Shown: in pieces, positions 1-11,142 of the stretch
Numbering within the stretch: the stretch's first letter is position 1
How the letters are laid out: the number at the start of each line of letters is the position of its first letter
Assembly (NCBI GenBank): GCA_021401465.1
Contig: JADDMT010000011.1
Span: 248,001 to 312,000 of the forward strand
Direction: 5' to 3'
Origin: Teratosphaeria epicoccoides
Taxonomy: Eukaryota; Ascomycota; Dothideomycetes; Mycosphaerellales; Teratosphaeriaceae
Length of the DNA: 64,000 nt
Notes under the pieces: generated by a model
Told to the model about the DNA's origin: nothing
Seen by the model: only the letters and a program-made list of their open reading frames with translations
Databases searched by the model: none
Translations under genes and position numbers: made by a program

Positions 1-1134
1 CTTCGCGTGAGGCGCGTGTATAGAGGCGTGAGCGCCACATCAATCCAAACACCAACCGCGATGCTTAGGAAGTCGAGAGAGGTGAGGCCTTCCGACAGGC
101 CGTATTTGCTTTTGAAGATAAAATCCAAACCATTGAGGAAGCTGAAGTTGATGACGAAGATCAAGACTAGGTAGGACCCTAAGAGGACAACGATCGGTTC
201 GGAGATGAAAAATACGAAGGGTCGCGTTACGTTAGTCGAGAGCCTTTTACTCAGAGGCTCTCGCTTCTCCTCCTGAAGCGATCGATCAGCTTCATCTCCA
301 ACGGCTCTGCGGAGGTGCTTCTCCTTCCAGTGCGAAAGGACAACGCCAAAAGTCTCAGGTAGAAGGAGTACAGCCAGCAGGAATGCCGCTCCGGCGAATG
401 CGAGTCCAATCCAGAGCGTCCTACCAAAGCGCCGAATTAGTACAAAATGACCTTTGCGAAAGACAGATGTGCTCTTACCATCGCCAGTCAATGTTTCCAC
501 TGATCCATCCTCCAGCAACCGGCGCAAGTACCGGGCCCAGTAACGGACCCAGCGCAAACCAAGGCCAGACACCCCTCCTCTCCTCGTTGTCAAACACGTC
601 CGCCAGCGTCCCACCATATATCGACAACGTCGGACTGCTAGCCGCTCCAGCCAAGAACCTGAAAATCGCGATAGCGGCGAAATTGGGCGCCAGCGCGCAT
701 CCAAGTGTGAAGCACAGCATCAGAAAAGTTGACGACAAGTAGACTGGATTTCGCCCAAAAGTCTCGGAGAGCGGGCCAGCTACTAGCGCACCTATCGCAA
801 TCCCGAGGAAGAAGAGCGCAGTCAGGAGAGAGTAGGCGGTTTTGGAGACGTGGAGCTCGTGGGCAGCAGGACCTGTGACATTGGATTGGCATGTTGAGAC
901 CCAGCCTTGGGAGAATACGAGCAGCCAGACTATCGCAAAGACTCTGTACCGATGGAATGTCGACCATTGCCGGGGGTTGGTTGAGTCATCGCCATCTTCT
1001 GCGCTGTCGTCGACGCTCGTCCCTGTGGTAAACGACCAGCCCTGTGGCCATAGAGGAGTCGCTTTCTCGCGCCGTGAAAGCTCGTTGGCGTGCACGCGGC
1101 TGCGCAGGCGGCGATATTGAATCAGCGACTGCAT
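1..1134 (-). CDS. MFS multidrug (DHA1-type) transporter, 3' end outside window
   Basis: Plasma-membrane proton antiporter of the major facilitator superfamily, probably exporting drugs or a metabolite. Exon 1 runs from the ATG at 1134 to 479. It has a hydrophilic N-terminus (about 65 residues), then membrane segments beginning VFAIVWLLVFSQGW, and the MFS signature region GPLSETFGRNPVYLSS. The intron at 421-478 (58 nt) has donor GTAAGA and acceptor GGTAG. Splicing joins ...DWRW to TLWIGLAFAGAAF, which is the usual WRW/WIxL junction of the family. Exon 2 (420 to the window edge) continues with LLPETFG and a charged central loop, then further membrane segments; the last helices lie off the left edge. 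The Zn2Cys6 regulator gene lies upstream on the same strand, a common transporter-regulator pairing. The substrate cannot be told from sequence. Confidence 0.88.
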
Positions 1135-3234
1135 CCTGCCTCAGAATTGTAGGCGCAGAAGTGCAGTCGCTTGTGAAGCGCAACATGATCGCGGCGCAGC
1201 TATGCCAGTATTTAGGTGCACCAGAGCACAAGCATCGTCTCGGAGGGCCATGCACCACTATGCGGTCCCGAAACGACGCCATCTGCAACTGGCAGGCGAG
1301 CACACGACACTGTCCCGATCGTCAGTTCATTTCTGGTAATGTGGTATGTCACTGCACATGTGTGAGGATTCGACTGGTATTAAGGTTCTGATCCATACCT
1401 TTTTGACCACAAGCGCCAAGATGAGCGATGACATTTCTGCAAGCATGGCCAGAGTTGAGGCATGCTCATGTCGTCGCTCGCGTGACATCTTACACATTCA
1501 TAACTCATGAAGCTCTTTTGCATCATGGGATACCACGATTTCGGGACCCGCGCCGTGAATTGAGAGAAAAGATACAATGGTTGGTACCTCGGCACATCAC
1601 TGTCGGATAGATCATAGCCGTTGATAGGATGTCGCAAGAGGGGCACCGCTACTTGCACCTACAGGCAGGGATGGTCCTGTACGGCGGTGGTGAAATGCTT
1701 CATATACCAAACTCAGGTTCCGATGCCATCCATCCGTCGACATCTAATGCAATTGACAGACACTGGTGAGCTAGCGCACGCGCGATTGAGGAGTCGCCCA
1801 GACCATTGAGTAGTCGATCTCGACCTCGAGCAGTCAGACGTGTCAACACGCAGGATTCGGTCTGAGCAAACGACCGGTGGACCGGCCGCCAGAGTCATGG
1901 CGTCGAAGAGCTGAGGCTGCAGGCACAATCTACAGCCCAGCTCCAAGTCATCCCATCTCAACTTCCTTCCTGCTTGGTGAGAACCTCTGGTATGTCCTGC
2001 AGAACCTAGTTGGGCCAAGTACGTGACGGCGTGCCGTGGCATCAGGGCTGCGTCTCCTTGTCAGCAATCCTCGGCCGATGAATCGTGGAGAACGGAGTGA
2101 CTCGTACTGGACTGCAGCCCGATTGATAGTCCATGAGCACAAAGTGCAGAAGATGCCATAACAATGTTACCCTTTAGCATCGACAGCCAAACCGCCATGG
2201 GGAGAGAAGACCGCTGAGAAGTAACTTCATTACTGTATTCTGCTGCAGTCTTGGACCGCGCTTGGTGGTTTAAGCCCGAGAAACACCTCGGGACCTGCAA
2301 TGGGCGCTTCGATGGGCCTAACTCTGCTGAAGCTGCGGAACGGCGCCTCTGCGCAAATCAGCAGGGCGACAGATATCGATCATCTTTGCGTCTCGAATAG
2401 CACTTCTACCGCAATGGCCCGGCGCCTTTGCGTGTGGAAGCCTCAGCCGTAGAGCCAAGTGATGTTCCCGGACCGAAGGCCTGTTTCGACAATCTTCTTC
2501 ATGACTTCGTCGAGGCGCTCAGGCATCTCGCTCTCCCTGTTCGTACAGCACATAGATCAGCTTCGTTTAGTCGGCAGCACACCCGCAAAAGACACAAGCA
2601 CACACGAAACGAGCATTGGCCAGTCTCCAGCTCGCGGCAATCGAGACCTCGGGCCACACATCTCTGGTCGATTGCCATTCTCTCCATGCGTAAAATACCT
2701 ATATGGCAAAGCCACCCCAGGTCGAGCCTGAGTCGATTTGTGGGATATGCAAGAAGTTCCAGCTCCAAAGGGACCCAGACATGGGTAGGCTCGCAAGGCC
2801 TGAGTCCTTCTCGTACTGCCTCTTCTGCTGATGGTAATGTCAACGCTTGGAACATTGTCCATCTTCAAGGGGCCAGTATGCGTCCAGTTCACTACCAGAT
2901 TCTGATGTGCTTACTGGCAAGTGATCGTCTCGGCCTCGGGTCCTCTCTTAGACATAGATTCAAAGGTCGCCGATGGGTCCTGGCACATCTCCGCTGCTGA
3001 ACACGGGGACTCGTAAGCAGAGCTTGACGCGGCATTGCCTCTAATCGGGCCACACCTATGGAAGAAGATATCGACATTGAGTCCAGCACCTCCATGCTAG
3101 GTCGTGAGGCTCAAGGTCAGGCTCAGCCTTCTAACGTTCTGAAGGCCTGCACCCAGATACCCCGGCGTCTTGTCGCTCTCCGTCCAGGACGCAATGCGAA
3201 GGCACGAACCTTCATTTAAGAAATCACCAGCGAC
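1135..3234. other. intergenic, no convincing gene
   Basis: About 2.1 kb between the transporter and regulator genes. Several overlapping frames are open in this moderately GC-rich stretch but none shows a recognisable domain. The only item of note is a 42-codon plus-strand frame at 2703-2831 with two Cys pairs (SICGICKK and YCLFC), which resembles the N-terminal Cys motif of some fungal HET-type proteins. It stops at once, so it is at best a gene remnant. The right-hand part presumably holds the transporter promoter; no TATA box was recognised. Confidence 0.4.
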
Positions 3235-5018
3235 TTACCAATAGACTGCCTGCTCAAAATCAGCCCACTCGCCATCCGGCCCATTCGGCCGCATGCGGAA
3301 ATGCGTCGTGGTACGTTGCTTCGGAGTACCGTACTCCCATCCGTCGAATCCTGCACTGTGTATTCGCCGCCACTCTGGTATATCTGCACAGGTAGGAGTG
3401 TCCTTGTCGCACCAATGCTCCTCCAGCTTGACACAGAGAGAAGCGGTCCGTGTCATGGCTTCTACATGCCATACGCCTTTGTTGGCTGGCAGTCTCCTCA
3501 TTTCGGCCAGAGCCTGATGTCTAATGATCGAGTCGCGGCAATGTGTGGCTGTGAAGAAGAGAGGATGGAGCAGACCCTCGTCCAAGGACACTGAGAACAA
3601 CCGTCTGTTGGCATTATCTGATCCCACGATGTACTTGCAGATGGTGAGTATGTCCTCGAACTCCTGGAGAAAGGCATCGTACATGGTCGTTTCAGCATAC
3701 AGACACGTTGCCGCCAAGATTCTGTTTATCTTGACTCTACTCCTAAGCATGCCCAAACCGTGCTGCTCGCGAATCGACATCCTGACACTCGGCTTGTGCA
3801 TGAATGACCAGAGGAGTGCATCAAGGTCGAGAAAAGTCTGCACGTATTCGTGAGACCTGTCGAGCATCTCCAGAGGAATGCTGCCCGGCTCAAGGAATTT
3901 GAACCCATCGGCCTCGACCCGCATGAAGTGGAACAGCCGGCAAGTCCAGGTGTTGATGAGATCTCTAGTTTGCGTGAGGTCGGTTAGGTGCGATGGAAGC
4001 TTTGTATCCGTCGCCGCCGTATAGAGTGGTAGACCAGGGATCCGCATACCCAGAAACATGGAGCCTTGGATGTCCAGGCGCATGAGAGAGCGCACCAGAC
4101 TCGGATCAACCTTTCTCACATCGAATGTCTGGTTGTTCTCGAGCATGCGAATGGCTGCTTCTACATGTAGTAATGCTGGTACAAAACACTCACGCAAAGC
4201 TTCGAAATGGGTCATCAGCAGAATGCACATCAGAACTGCATCCATGGAGACGTGATCCGACTTCAACAGCTCCAGAAGGCCGTTCAATGCCCTGGAGTAC
4301 TGGACGAAGGGATAGTTGGTGGTCATCGAGGAATTAGCTCCAGCCTCTTGCACGCTATTCCGTAGGAGACGCTCTTCATGCAGTGCACCGAGCGCGTTGA
4401 CAGCAAAGCGAATCGCGGGCTCGCTCTGACTGGCTTGGAGGACATAGCGGTCCCACACCGGGTCATTGAAATACCCAGACACGCAAGGCGCAGTCTTGAG
4501 GCGGAAGAAGTCGAAGGTCCGTCTCTCCAGCTCCCCAGATGGAGCATCAGGGCTCAGAGCAGGAGGGACAGATTCGGCGACATCCTGTTTGACGGTCGTC
4601 GATGAACTATAGCCGTCACATCTTCGGCCAGTACTAGTGCAGCGGTTGCAGTGAGGTTTGGCTTCATCGCACTTCACACGCCGGATTCTGTTACGTTTGT
4701 CAGTCCATTTTGTCAACGCATACGGCTGACGGTGACGCCAGCGGCCAAGCGATCGGCGAGACGTGCATTGCGCACGATAGCAACATGCCTCTGAAGTGTG
4801 CCGTTCTGGACACTCCAACCAAACGATCATCAAAGAGGGTCGAGATCTCACATCGGGTGAAGCCGGTGACATTGCAACACCCATGCCACTTACTTGCAGG
4901 TCAAACAACCCGTCCGCGTCTTTGGCGCATACCGCCTCTGCCCTGTGCGTTTCTGTAATTGCTGTGGCGGAGGTGAATGCTGTTGCTGAGACTCGTTTGT
5001 TGAGATCGTCTCAAGCAT
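3235..5018 (-). CDS. Zn2Cys6 transcription factor (Fungal_trans_2 type)
   Basis: Nuclear DNA-binding regulator of about 525 residues. The single long frame (3235-4908) lacks the first half of the zinc cluster. Splicing out 4688-4893 (206 nt; donor GTAAGT, acceptor AACAG, CTGAC branch-like site) joins exon 1 (5018-4894), ending TRTGCLTCK, to IRRVKCDEAKPHCNRC. This gives a complete Cx2Cx6Cx9Cx2Cx6C cluster at about residues 40-65. The ATG at 5018 is the first after an in-frame TGA, and the coding sum is 526 codons. The N-terminus is Gln/Pro-rich. The middle region (RTFDFFRLKTAPCVSGYF...SEPAIRFAVNALGALHEE) matches the fungal-specific TF domain 2 pattern. A GTAAGT directly before the stop (TAT TG/GTAAGT at about 3239) could be the donor of a further short 3' exon. 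It probably controls the adjacent MFS exporter. Confidence 0.9.
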
Positions 5019-6180
5019 TGTCGTAGTCCATATATGAAGTCAAGGACTCGGCATTCGTATGCGCATAGCTCCGCATCCAGCAGTGCGACACGGCAATGGA
5101 ATATGGATCTCTTGAGAATGTGGCAGCCTTGAAAGATCTGCATGGCAGAGGTAGCCGCACTACTACTACGTAGTCGTGTTGTGGGGCAGCCCTGTTCGGG
5201 CCAAGCGTCGCCCCAATCCGGAAATCGCGGCGCTTGGCGCGAGCGCCCGACGGCACGTCCATTTCACCGTTCGCGTCGGCCTCTGCGTTCCTTACACAAC
5301 CTGCACTTCCTCACGCCTGTCGACCTCTCTCTCTGCCCGCGCGTCCTCACTTCGCGCGCGTCTCGAAGGCGACCACCGTCGTCGACGACCTCGTCGCTGG
5401 GCACATCTGACCTTACGATCGACCTGATCGTACGGCCTGCTACCTCCTCCTCATTCGACCGCGACGCGATACCTCCCTGTGCCCTCCCTCCGTATCGACT
5501 TCCGCCCGCCACGCGACCGCCCAGCGACGACGACCTTTGGCACCTTACGATCGCGAGGTCGAAAATGCCGCAGCGAGGGCGCCAATCGCTGCGGCCGCCG
5601 CACTCCTGGGTCCTCCCAACCGACATGGGCCTCTGCGATCGGAGCCTGTAGTCGAATGGCTTCCGGTAGCCTGCCTGTGCCCCCTCTCCGTGCTTCTCAA
5701 CCGCTCGCCTAGTGCGCTCTTTTGAGCGGTCCCTCGACGCCGTGCGATACGGCGCTCCCGACGGCGCTCATCCTGTGACGGAATCGGTGATTGTGGTCGA
5801 ATGGTTCGCGCTGTTGGCCCTGCCGGTGTCTCACGCACTGCAAGGGCGCGGCGGCGGTGTGGCAAGCGCCGGGCGGCCTCTCGACGCCGTACGTCTGCGC
5901 GGTGGAGCTGTCAGGAATCGATACGGCGAGGGTCTTCCACGCACAGCGCGGCGTTCCAACCGAGTGTGTTAGGTCTGCATCGGTTGGGCGAGGACGAGCC
6001 GATAGCGATGAGGGCAGCGTGCGCTCCTGAGGCATAGTAACGCGCGCCGCTGGCTGGGAAAGAAAGCAGGCGAGGATATATATTAGAGCCGGTCAGCGCA
6101 TCCGCTGTGAGCTCACAGTCCATCTTATCTCGCGACGCTTTGAAGAGCTTGCACCCTTACGACGAACGCCTTACATTCGC
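5019..6180. other. intergenic, CpG-rich and pyrimidine-rich, two divergent promoters
   Basis: The space between the regulator start (5018, minus) and the chromodomain gene start (6181, plus). It is GC/CpG-rich with C+T-rich runs around 5290-5520, typical of fungal promoter and leader DNA. Many overlapping frames are open in all phases, as expected from the composition. None has a recognisable domain, so I call no gene. Confidence 0.45.
6077..6085 (+). promoter_or_regulatory. TATA box for the chromodomain gene
   Basis: TATATATTA lies about 100 bp upstream of the ATG at 6181, inside otherwise GC-rich DNA, and is followed by a pyrimidine-containing leader. The spacing is normal for a fungal RNA polymerase II core promoter. 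Confidence 0.5.
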
Positions 6181-7173
6181 ATGATCATTATGACCCTCCA
6201 GCGGCCTGCGACCACCACCGTTCTGGCGCGGAAGCGTTCTGCTTCGCCGGACGCCCTAGCGGCATCTCGCGCAGTGAAGTTCTCCGACCACCATTTGGAC
6301 GCCCATTCCGACGTCCGACAGAGATCACGCGAGTGGCAGACTCTGGAGGATCGTTCCAACCATACACCCATCATTTTCTGCGACTAGACTGGCGACCGCG
6401 AAGTGATCGATTTCACAGGCTGCGCCGACAAGCCTATAGACCAGTTGCGACCCCGACGGCCGCAAGGGCTATGCGGCTCCGCGTGGTCTCGTACCTTCAA
6501 GGAGCGACGCGTCTTGCCGACCAGCGAGCAAGCGTTGCGCGCCACTCCTGAACAGCACTCTGTGCATGGACCAGGTGCGCCAACGCCCCTGCCGAGTGTC
6601 GAAGCAGCGGCTTTGCGACAACCGACAGGCCAAGCAGTCGAGCCATCGCGTATGGCAGCTTCCAGTGAGCCCAGACTTGACTGCGCAGCTCTTGACTACT
6701 CTGAAGCCGATTGCGCATCCACTCCGTGCAGCTCAACCTCGTCCGACTCTCTGGATTCGAGCGATGACATTGAAGCGCTCGAAACACTCGAGTCCGGGTC
6801 TAAGCCTGAGCAAGGGGAGCTGTCGGACGACACGACCTCGTGCCTTTCTTCTTTACATTCGTCCGGGGCCGCGGACAGGATGGTTAATTGCGTTACACCA
6901 ACCTCCATACTCTCCCTTACCCCGCCGCCTTCTCCAGACCTCATCGACGGAGAAGAGTACTAGGAGATTGAACGAGTGGTGAACAGCTTCTACAGGGGCA
7001 AAGAGGGGGGTAAGCGACAGCTATACTACACTGTGCTTTGGAAGGGCTATAAAGACACGGATGACATCGAGGCGGAGGAGCTGGCGACGCAGGCGGCTGA
7101 GGCGATCGCTAACTTTCACTACATTACTCCCGAGAAGCCTAAGCCGCAGGCGTACGAGTATCCTAACGGGTAG
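6181..7173 (+). pseudogene. chromodomain gene with two in-frame TAG codons
   Basis: One continuous 331-codon phase runs from ATG 6181 to TAG 7171-7173, broken only by TAG at 6385-6387 and 6961-6963, with no frameshift. The N-terminal part is basic. The middle (about 6640-6950) is Ser/Asp/Glu-rich and disordered-looking. The C-terminus (about 6964-7130) is a chromodomain: EIERVVNSFYRGK, then QLYYTVLWKGYKDTDD, then AAEAIANFHYI. That aligns with the VERIxDxR/YLVKWKGY/EAIxEFH pattern of chromodomains, including those at the end of chromovirus integrases. The usual TWEP motif is altered to DDIEA. Both stops could come from CAG or TGG by RIP-type transition, although flanking DNA looks unmutated. 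It may be a domesticated integrase tail or a host chromatin reader, now interrupted, or read through. It has its own TATA box. Confidence 0.55.
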
Positions 7174-7810
7174 GTACTAGAGGATCGCACCTAGATTCTC
7201 GCCGTCGTTGCGATGCCTTTCTACTCGTGCTCCGACGACGTCGGCGAAGACAAGGGTTGATTGAGGGCAGGGTAGCAGGCACCAGGCTCGACAACGCAGT
7301 GTCCATAAAGGCGGAGTTGTGAAGTCGATCATGATGGCTACGCGCGAGCCGTGTACTCGTTGTGCGGATCTGTAGCGATAGGCGTTGAATGGTATGGCCA
7401 GAGTGCCGAGTGCCGAGTGCCGAGTGCTCACATCCATGTATTGCTTATAGAACCGGCCTTCAGCTTCGGTAAAACATGAGTGCGCTGCCCGCACAGTCCA
7501 TAGCTATCCTCGCCAAGGCTCACGCAGCGGCAAGCCTACATAATTGCAATCAGACGTTCATTTTCCAGGCAACTTTACTAACGCACATCTGACTCGTTCG
7601 CGCGACTACTATGTGGTCTGCTGCAGGCCGATGACCTCGTCTAGGCCACTCTCGGTGCTTAATGCCTTGATGAGGGGTAGCCATAAGAGGTTCGAACTAC
7701 GGGAGGAGTGAGACAAGGCGCAGCGTGGCACTGTTAGCATCTCATAAAACATAAGGCCATAGTAGGAATGCCCTTTGAACACACGGAGCAGTCGGATACG
7801 CGCTACCTGC
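7174..7810. other. intergenic, no gene seen
   Basis: About 640 bp between the chromodomain gene and the next plus-strand gene. It holds a short tandem repeat of the 7-mer GAGTGCC at about 7401-7427 (roughly four units). No RNA gene or domain was recognised. Confidence 0.4.
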
Positions 7811-8968
7811 ATGTGGACGCTCACGGGCGAATTCACTGGTATGGAGTTTCTACAGCTTGCGAGCAATATGCTAATACTGTCCTGGCAATATGCCCTACGC
7901 ATTGTTCAAGACTCTGAGGCTAGCTGGGCACTTATCCCTGGGGATCATGAGCAGGGAGAAACATGTCTAGAGTGTACAGCTAGAGTACATCAGAGTAACA
8001 GTGTAGGCCCGGCACGAAAGGATGACTGCAGTCTTCGACTAGAGCTCCAATTTCTTACTGAAGATGAGGCAGAAGAAATCATCTTACAGTTTGGGTCCCG
8101 GCCCGAAGAGAGATTAGACCGACTGGTCTTCTGGTCAGGAATGCTACGGCAAGATGCTCAACAGTGGGCTGACGACCGAGACATGTTCACACTCAGCACC
8201 ATAATGGGCCCTCTGATGGACCTTACAAGTCCTGTCTGTCGCAGGAAGCAAAAGGATGGGCCTGCATGGAGTCGCTATGTGAAAGGTGCTGCTATTCTCT
8301 ACTCCCAGTACGCTTGTCACGCTGGACTTATTAGGGTCCTCACACTGCCTCCTTCCGAGCGCTACCTCTTGCGTCTCAATTCAACCTACCGTACGCAGGA
8401 GGAGCCAATATTAACAGGAGTCCGCACATCTAGCCATGCTTTACAGATAAATTTCGTCCATCCTATGGTTCCTGGCTTAGAGGATTTCGAGTATCAGATG
8501 TGGCCACAGGATTGCAGTCGAGATTGGGAACAGAGGTTACAGGAACAAAAGAGATCCGCTCTGCAAACCATACAAAGCGGATGCCGGATCAGCAGACACG
8601 CGTCTGTTGTGAATGGGATTGAACAGCGGGCCCCTCCATCAAAGGGCTTGAACCAGGTTCTACAGAAGAGTCAACATTCAAGTAAGCCCCAACAGATCAT
8701 CGACCAGAATTCGAAGAAGAAAAAGGAGGGAAGTAAGAGCAAGAAAGAGAGCCGGCCCTTAATAGAAGCACGGCAGACCCAAAGGACCCAGCATATCCAG
8801 CCGACCAAGCAGACGAGGCAGCTCAAGCAGACCAAGCAGACCAAGCAGACCAAGCAGACCAAGCAGACCAAGCAGACCAAGCAGACCAAGCAGACCAAGC
8901 AGACCAAGCAGACCAGGGTGGCAGTTCAAGCTAAGCAAGAACGTCATCCAGAAGTCACATTGCCTTGA
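7811..8968 (+). CDS. hypothetical protein with C-terminal (KQT) repeat
   Basis: A 385-residue frame from ATG 7811 (MWTLTGEFTGMEF) to TGA 8966-8968; the frame stays open upstream but without an earlier ATG. The first about 240 residues look globular, with hydrophobic and acidic stretches (LELQFLTEDEAEEIIL, RYLLRLNSTYRTQEEP). The rest is low-complexity: a basic KKKKEGSKSKKES stretch, then ten perfect KQT units encoded by a 9-bp minisatellite, then a short tail. There are no in-frame nonsense codons and no RIP signature, so the gene may be functional. I do not recognise the family. The basic tail suggests nucleic-acid or nucleolar association, as inference only. A DUF7587-like gene lies about 1 kb downstream on the opposite strand. 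Confidence 0.55.
   Translation: MWTLTGEFTGMEFLQLASNMLILSWQYALRIVQDSEASWALIPGDHEQGETCLECTARVHQSNSVGPARKDDCSLRLELQFLTEDEAEEIILQFGSRPEERLDRLVFWSGMLRQDAQQWADDRDMFTLSTIMGPLMDLTSPVCRRKQKDGPAWSRYVKGAAILYSQYACHAGLIRVLTLPPSERYLLRLNSTYRTQEEPILTGVRTSSHALQINFVHPMVPGLEDFEYQMWPQDCSRDWEQRLQEQKRSALQTIQSGCRISRHASVVNGIEQRAPPSKGLNQVLQKSQHSSKPQQIIDQNSKKKKEGSKSKKESRPLIEARQTQRTQHIQPTKQTRQLKQTKQTKQTKQTKQTKQTKQTKQTKQTKQTRVAVQAKQERHPEVTLP
8825..8914 (+). repeat. 9-bp coding minisatellite, 10 units
   Basis: Ten uninterrupted copies of AAGCAGACC encode (KQT)10. Degenerate related units precede it (ACCAAGCAGACG). The array is in phase with the host gene, so unit gain or loss would change protein length without frameshift. 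Confidence 0.92.
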
Positions 8969-9942
8969 TTTCTCCTCCTTCAGCAGATTTGAGTAAGAAC
9001 AGTTTTCCAGCTCATCGCTCCCCAGCGCTGCAATCTACTCCTTCATTCCTTGCCTGAGGCAAATGAAGCGTCGGCACCTGCCGCTGCATATAGGACCTCG
9101 CAGCAGCTTACGCAATGCATGTGAGGGTATGAATTCCGGCCTATCACCAAGTACTCGAGCAAGCGCAGATTACCGGCACGACTGCCGCATGGACATCTTA
9201 GGCCAAAACAGAATAACTGTGAGAGAGTGCGATAGATGTTCAGGCCCACATTACGAATGATGCTGCCCCCTCCTATTGGGTCTTCAGCATTGGTCACCTC
9301 ATCCTGTACGTTTACACCACCTCGGCTTCAAATGAAGCTGTGAATGCTTGAGCATATCCTGGTATAATCGCTTTCACGCTCTCTTTTTTTGGAGAATCCC
9401 CGCTTTAGACTCTGTTAGCTAGATCCTGTATCACAAAAAGTCGCCTGTATCCTTACTATAGCTTCTTGCCCAGAATGTTCCCTTACTCCTTCTAGCGTGT
9501 AACATCCCGCTAGCTGTAGACGCGTAGCTATAAAAACGACGGCACTCGGCAAGGTTTCTATACATAACTCCTCGCTTTATCAGCTTTGACGGTCGCTCTA
9601 TTTCGGTATCCCTCGTTACGAACAACGAATTCACACGGTCGATTTTCGCTATTGATCTTATAGCATTATATATAAGCCATTTCAGATACGTTGTCTGTTC
9701 CAGAATATCTTTCATAGCGTCCGCCAAGTCAATCGATCGGCTACGAGGCTACGACTCTAGTCTAAGGAGGATCGTTTTACCGATACACTACCTAGATTAG
9801 GTCCTCGATTCGTGGACTTGCTCAGGCCCTGTGAATGAACGACTGTAGTTCGAGGCCAATCCACTGACTATCTCCTCGAGCGCTCTACTGACAAAGGCTA
9901 CCTGATGTACTCGATGTAGTAAACAGGAACGTTCATTATCAC
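8969..9942. other. intergenic between convergent genes
   Basis: About 970 bp between the 3' ends of two convergent genes. Short frames at 9063-9260 and 9431-9727 have no recognisable domain. TA-containing stretches become commoner here, hinting at light RIP or an old insertion, but no element ends were found. Confidence 0.35.
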
Positions 9943-11142
9943 TCAGGCTTCTAATCCTGTCTTCCATTTCCAAGGCACACAGTGTGGCGATACGAATCGA
10001 TGATTCGGCCTCGCCAAGGCATTGTAGTCAGCTATTAGTAGATATTGAATGTATTGTGCCATTCGGTCATTATACGAACCTTTTACTCGCCTCTGATTCT
10101 GGACAATGCATACAATCTGCAAAATCTGTTGGGCGCGTGATACTTCAGGCATCTCTTCGTAAGGTACAATAGACGAGCTGTCGCATTCGCGGAACTCAAA
10201 ATCTATCGAAGTCGTTAGCCTCACAGCGAAGGACCTGTCACGGACATATGTACCTCCAAACCTGTTTCTACTTGTTAATATGCTGTCTATGTTGCTACTT
10301 TTCAGCTGACCCGGAAGTAGTGCCAGTAGATTGATTGCAACCGGCAATCGCCAAACAGGACCAAAGGTTTGACTAACAGCAAGCGCAGCCTCTGCCTGCT
10401 CTGCGCTGATATTCGGTTGCTGCTCCTTCTTGGAGGACAATTGCTGGCGGATCCTAACAACTTTGTTTGCCCACTCGTTCTGGCCCTGACCCCAAGCGCC
10501 AAATTCCGGCCGCAGCGAAGCAAGGCCACTCTCCAACATAGCCTGTGCACTGACACTCTTACATTTATCCTGGATCTTAAGTGCACCTTGAGACAGGTAT
10601 TCACCATAATAGTGCGTACTAGCAGTGCGCAGGCTTTCAAGTCCCCGGAGATACTGGTTGCCAGCAGAGAATGCTCGAATAAGGTCCATATCACGAATGA
10701 ATGTCGCACTCTCAAACTTGGTCGTGTCTACAATGTATAGCCGAATATCGTCCAGTGCCGAAGAATCGTCTGGCATGCGGTGCCTGTAGAACATATACTG
10801 GATTGCGAACAGCAAAGAGCTAGTCCAGGATACCATATTGTCAGCTCTAGGTCTCCGGGACCCCCGAAGGTGAGCTGTTAGCTTATAGGCCGCGGACGGG
10901 TCGTTGCTTCCAAATATGTCTTCCGCCGCAGAATGAAGTCCAGTCACTGCATCTCGCGATTTTGCCCAACTTTCATCTGTGCTTCCGTCAGATTTAGGAG
11001 TAGACTCGAAACAAGAAGCGCGCAGAGGAGATAGCTGAAGATGCTGCCATCTGGTTGAATTCGCAGGCCGGAATGGAAGGCAGTCGGTCGTGCCTATGGT
11101 CAAGCCGCCAAAATGTGCAGTAAGCTCATCAGTGCTGTGCAT
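9943..11142 (-). CDS. DUF7587-like fungal protein
   Basis: A 399-residue intact frame from ATG 11142 (MHSTDELTAHFGG). The central part, about residues 100-190, carries a pattern I associate with the fungal DUF7587 family: NMVSWTSSLLFAIQYMFYRH, then IRLYIVDTTKFE, then YYGEYLSQGAL. In that family the SWTxSLLFA, DT-K-F and EYL(V)xG elements line up in this order. The function of the family is not known to me. The remaining C-terminal half (about residues 200-399) includes LPVAINLLALLPG and is not recognised. The frame has no nonsense codons, so it has escaped the mutation seen from 12 kb onward. It is convergent with the KQT-repeat gene. Confidence 0.62.
   Translation of the reverse strand: MHSTDELTAHFGGLTIGTTDCLPFRPANSTRWQHLQLSPLRASCFESTPKSDGSTDESWAKSRDAVTGLHSAAEDIFGSNDPSAAYKLTAHLRGSRRPRADNMVSWTSSLLFAIQYMFYRHRMPDDSSALDDIRLYIVDTTKFESATFIRDMDLIRAFSAGNQYLRGLESLRTASTHYYGEYLSQGALKIQDKCKSVSAQAMLESGLASLRPEFGAWGQGQNEWANKVVRIRQQLSSKKEQQPNISAEQAEAALAVSQTFGPVWRLPVAINLLALLPGQLKSSNIDSILTSRNRFGGTYVRDRSFAVRLTTSIDFEFRECDSSSIVPYEEMPEVSRAQQILQIVCIVQNQRRVKGSYNDRMAQYIQYLLIADYNALARPNHRFVSPHCVPWKWKTGLEA

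Noticed and set aside
2428..3000. 190-codon plus-strand open frame between transporter and regulator
   Set aside because: No domain, biased composition, and overlapped by open frames in other phases; looks like chance in GC-rich DNA.
5142..6037. Several overlapping open frames of 80-170 codons on both strands
   Set aside because: CpG-rich promoter-like DNA keeps many phases open; none has recognisable sequence or consistent codon use.
7680..7760. tRNA gene suggested by a GGTTCGAAC string
   Set aside because: No acceptor stem or A-box could be paired around it.
8671..8947. Leu/Val/Cys-repeat frames on the minus strand
   Set aside because: Antisense reading of the KQT minisatellite; no independent gene.
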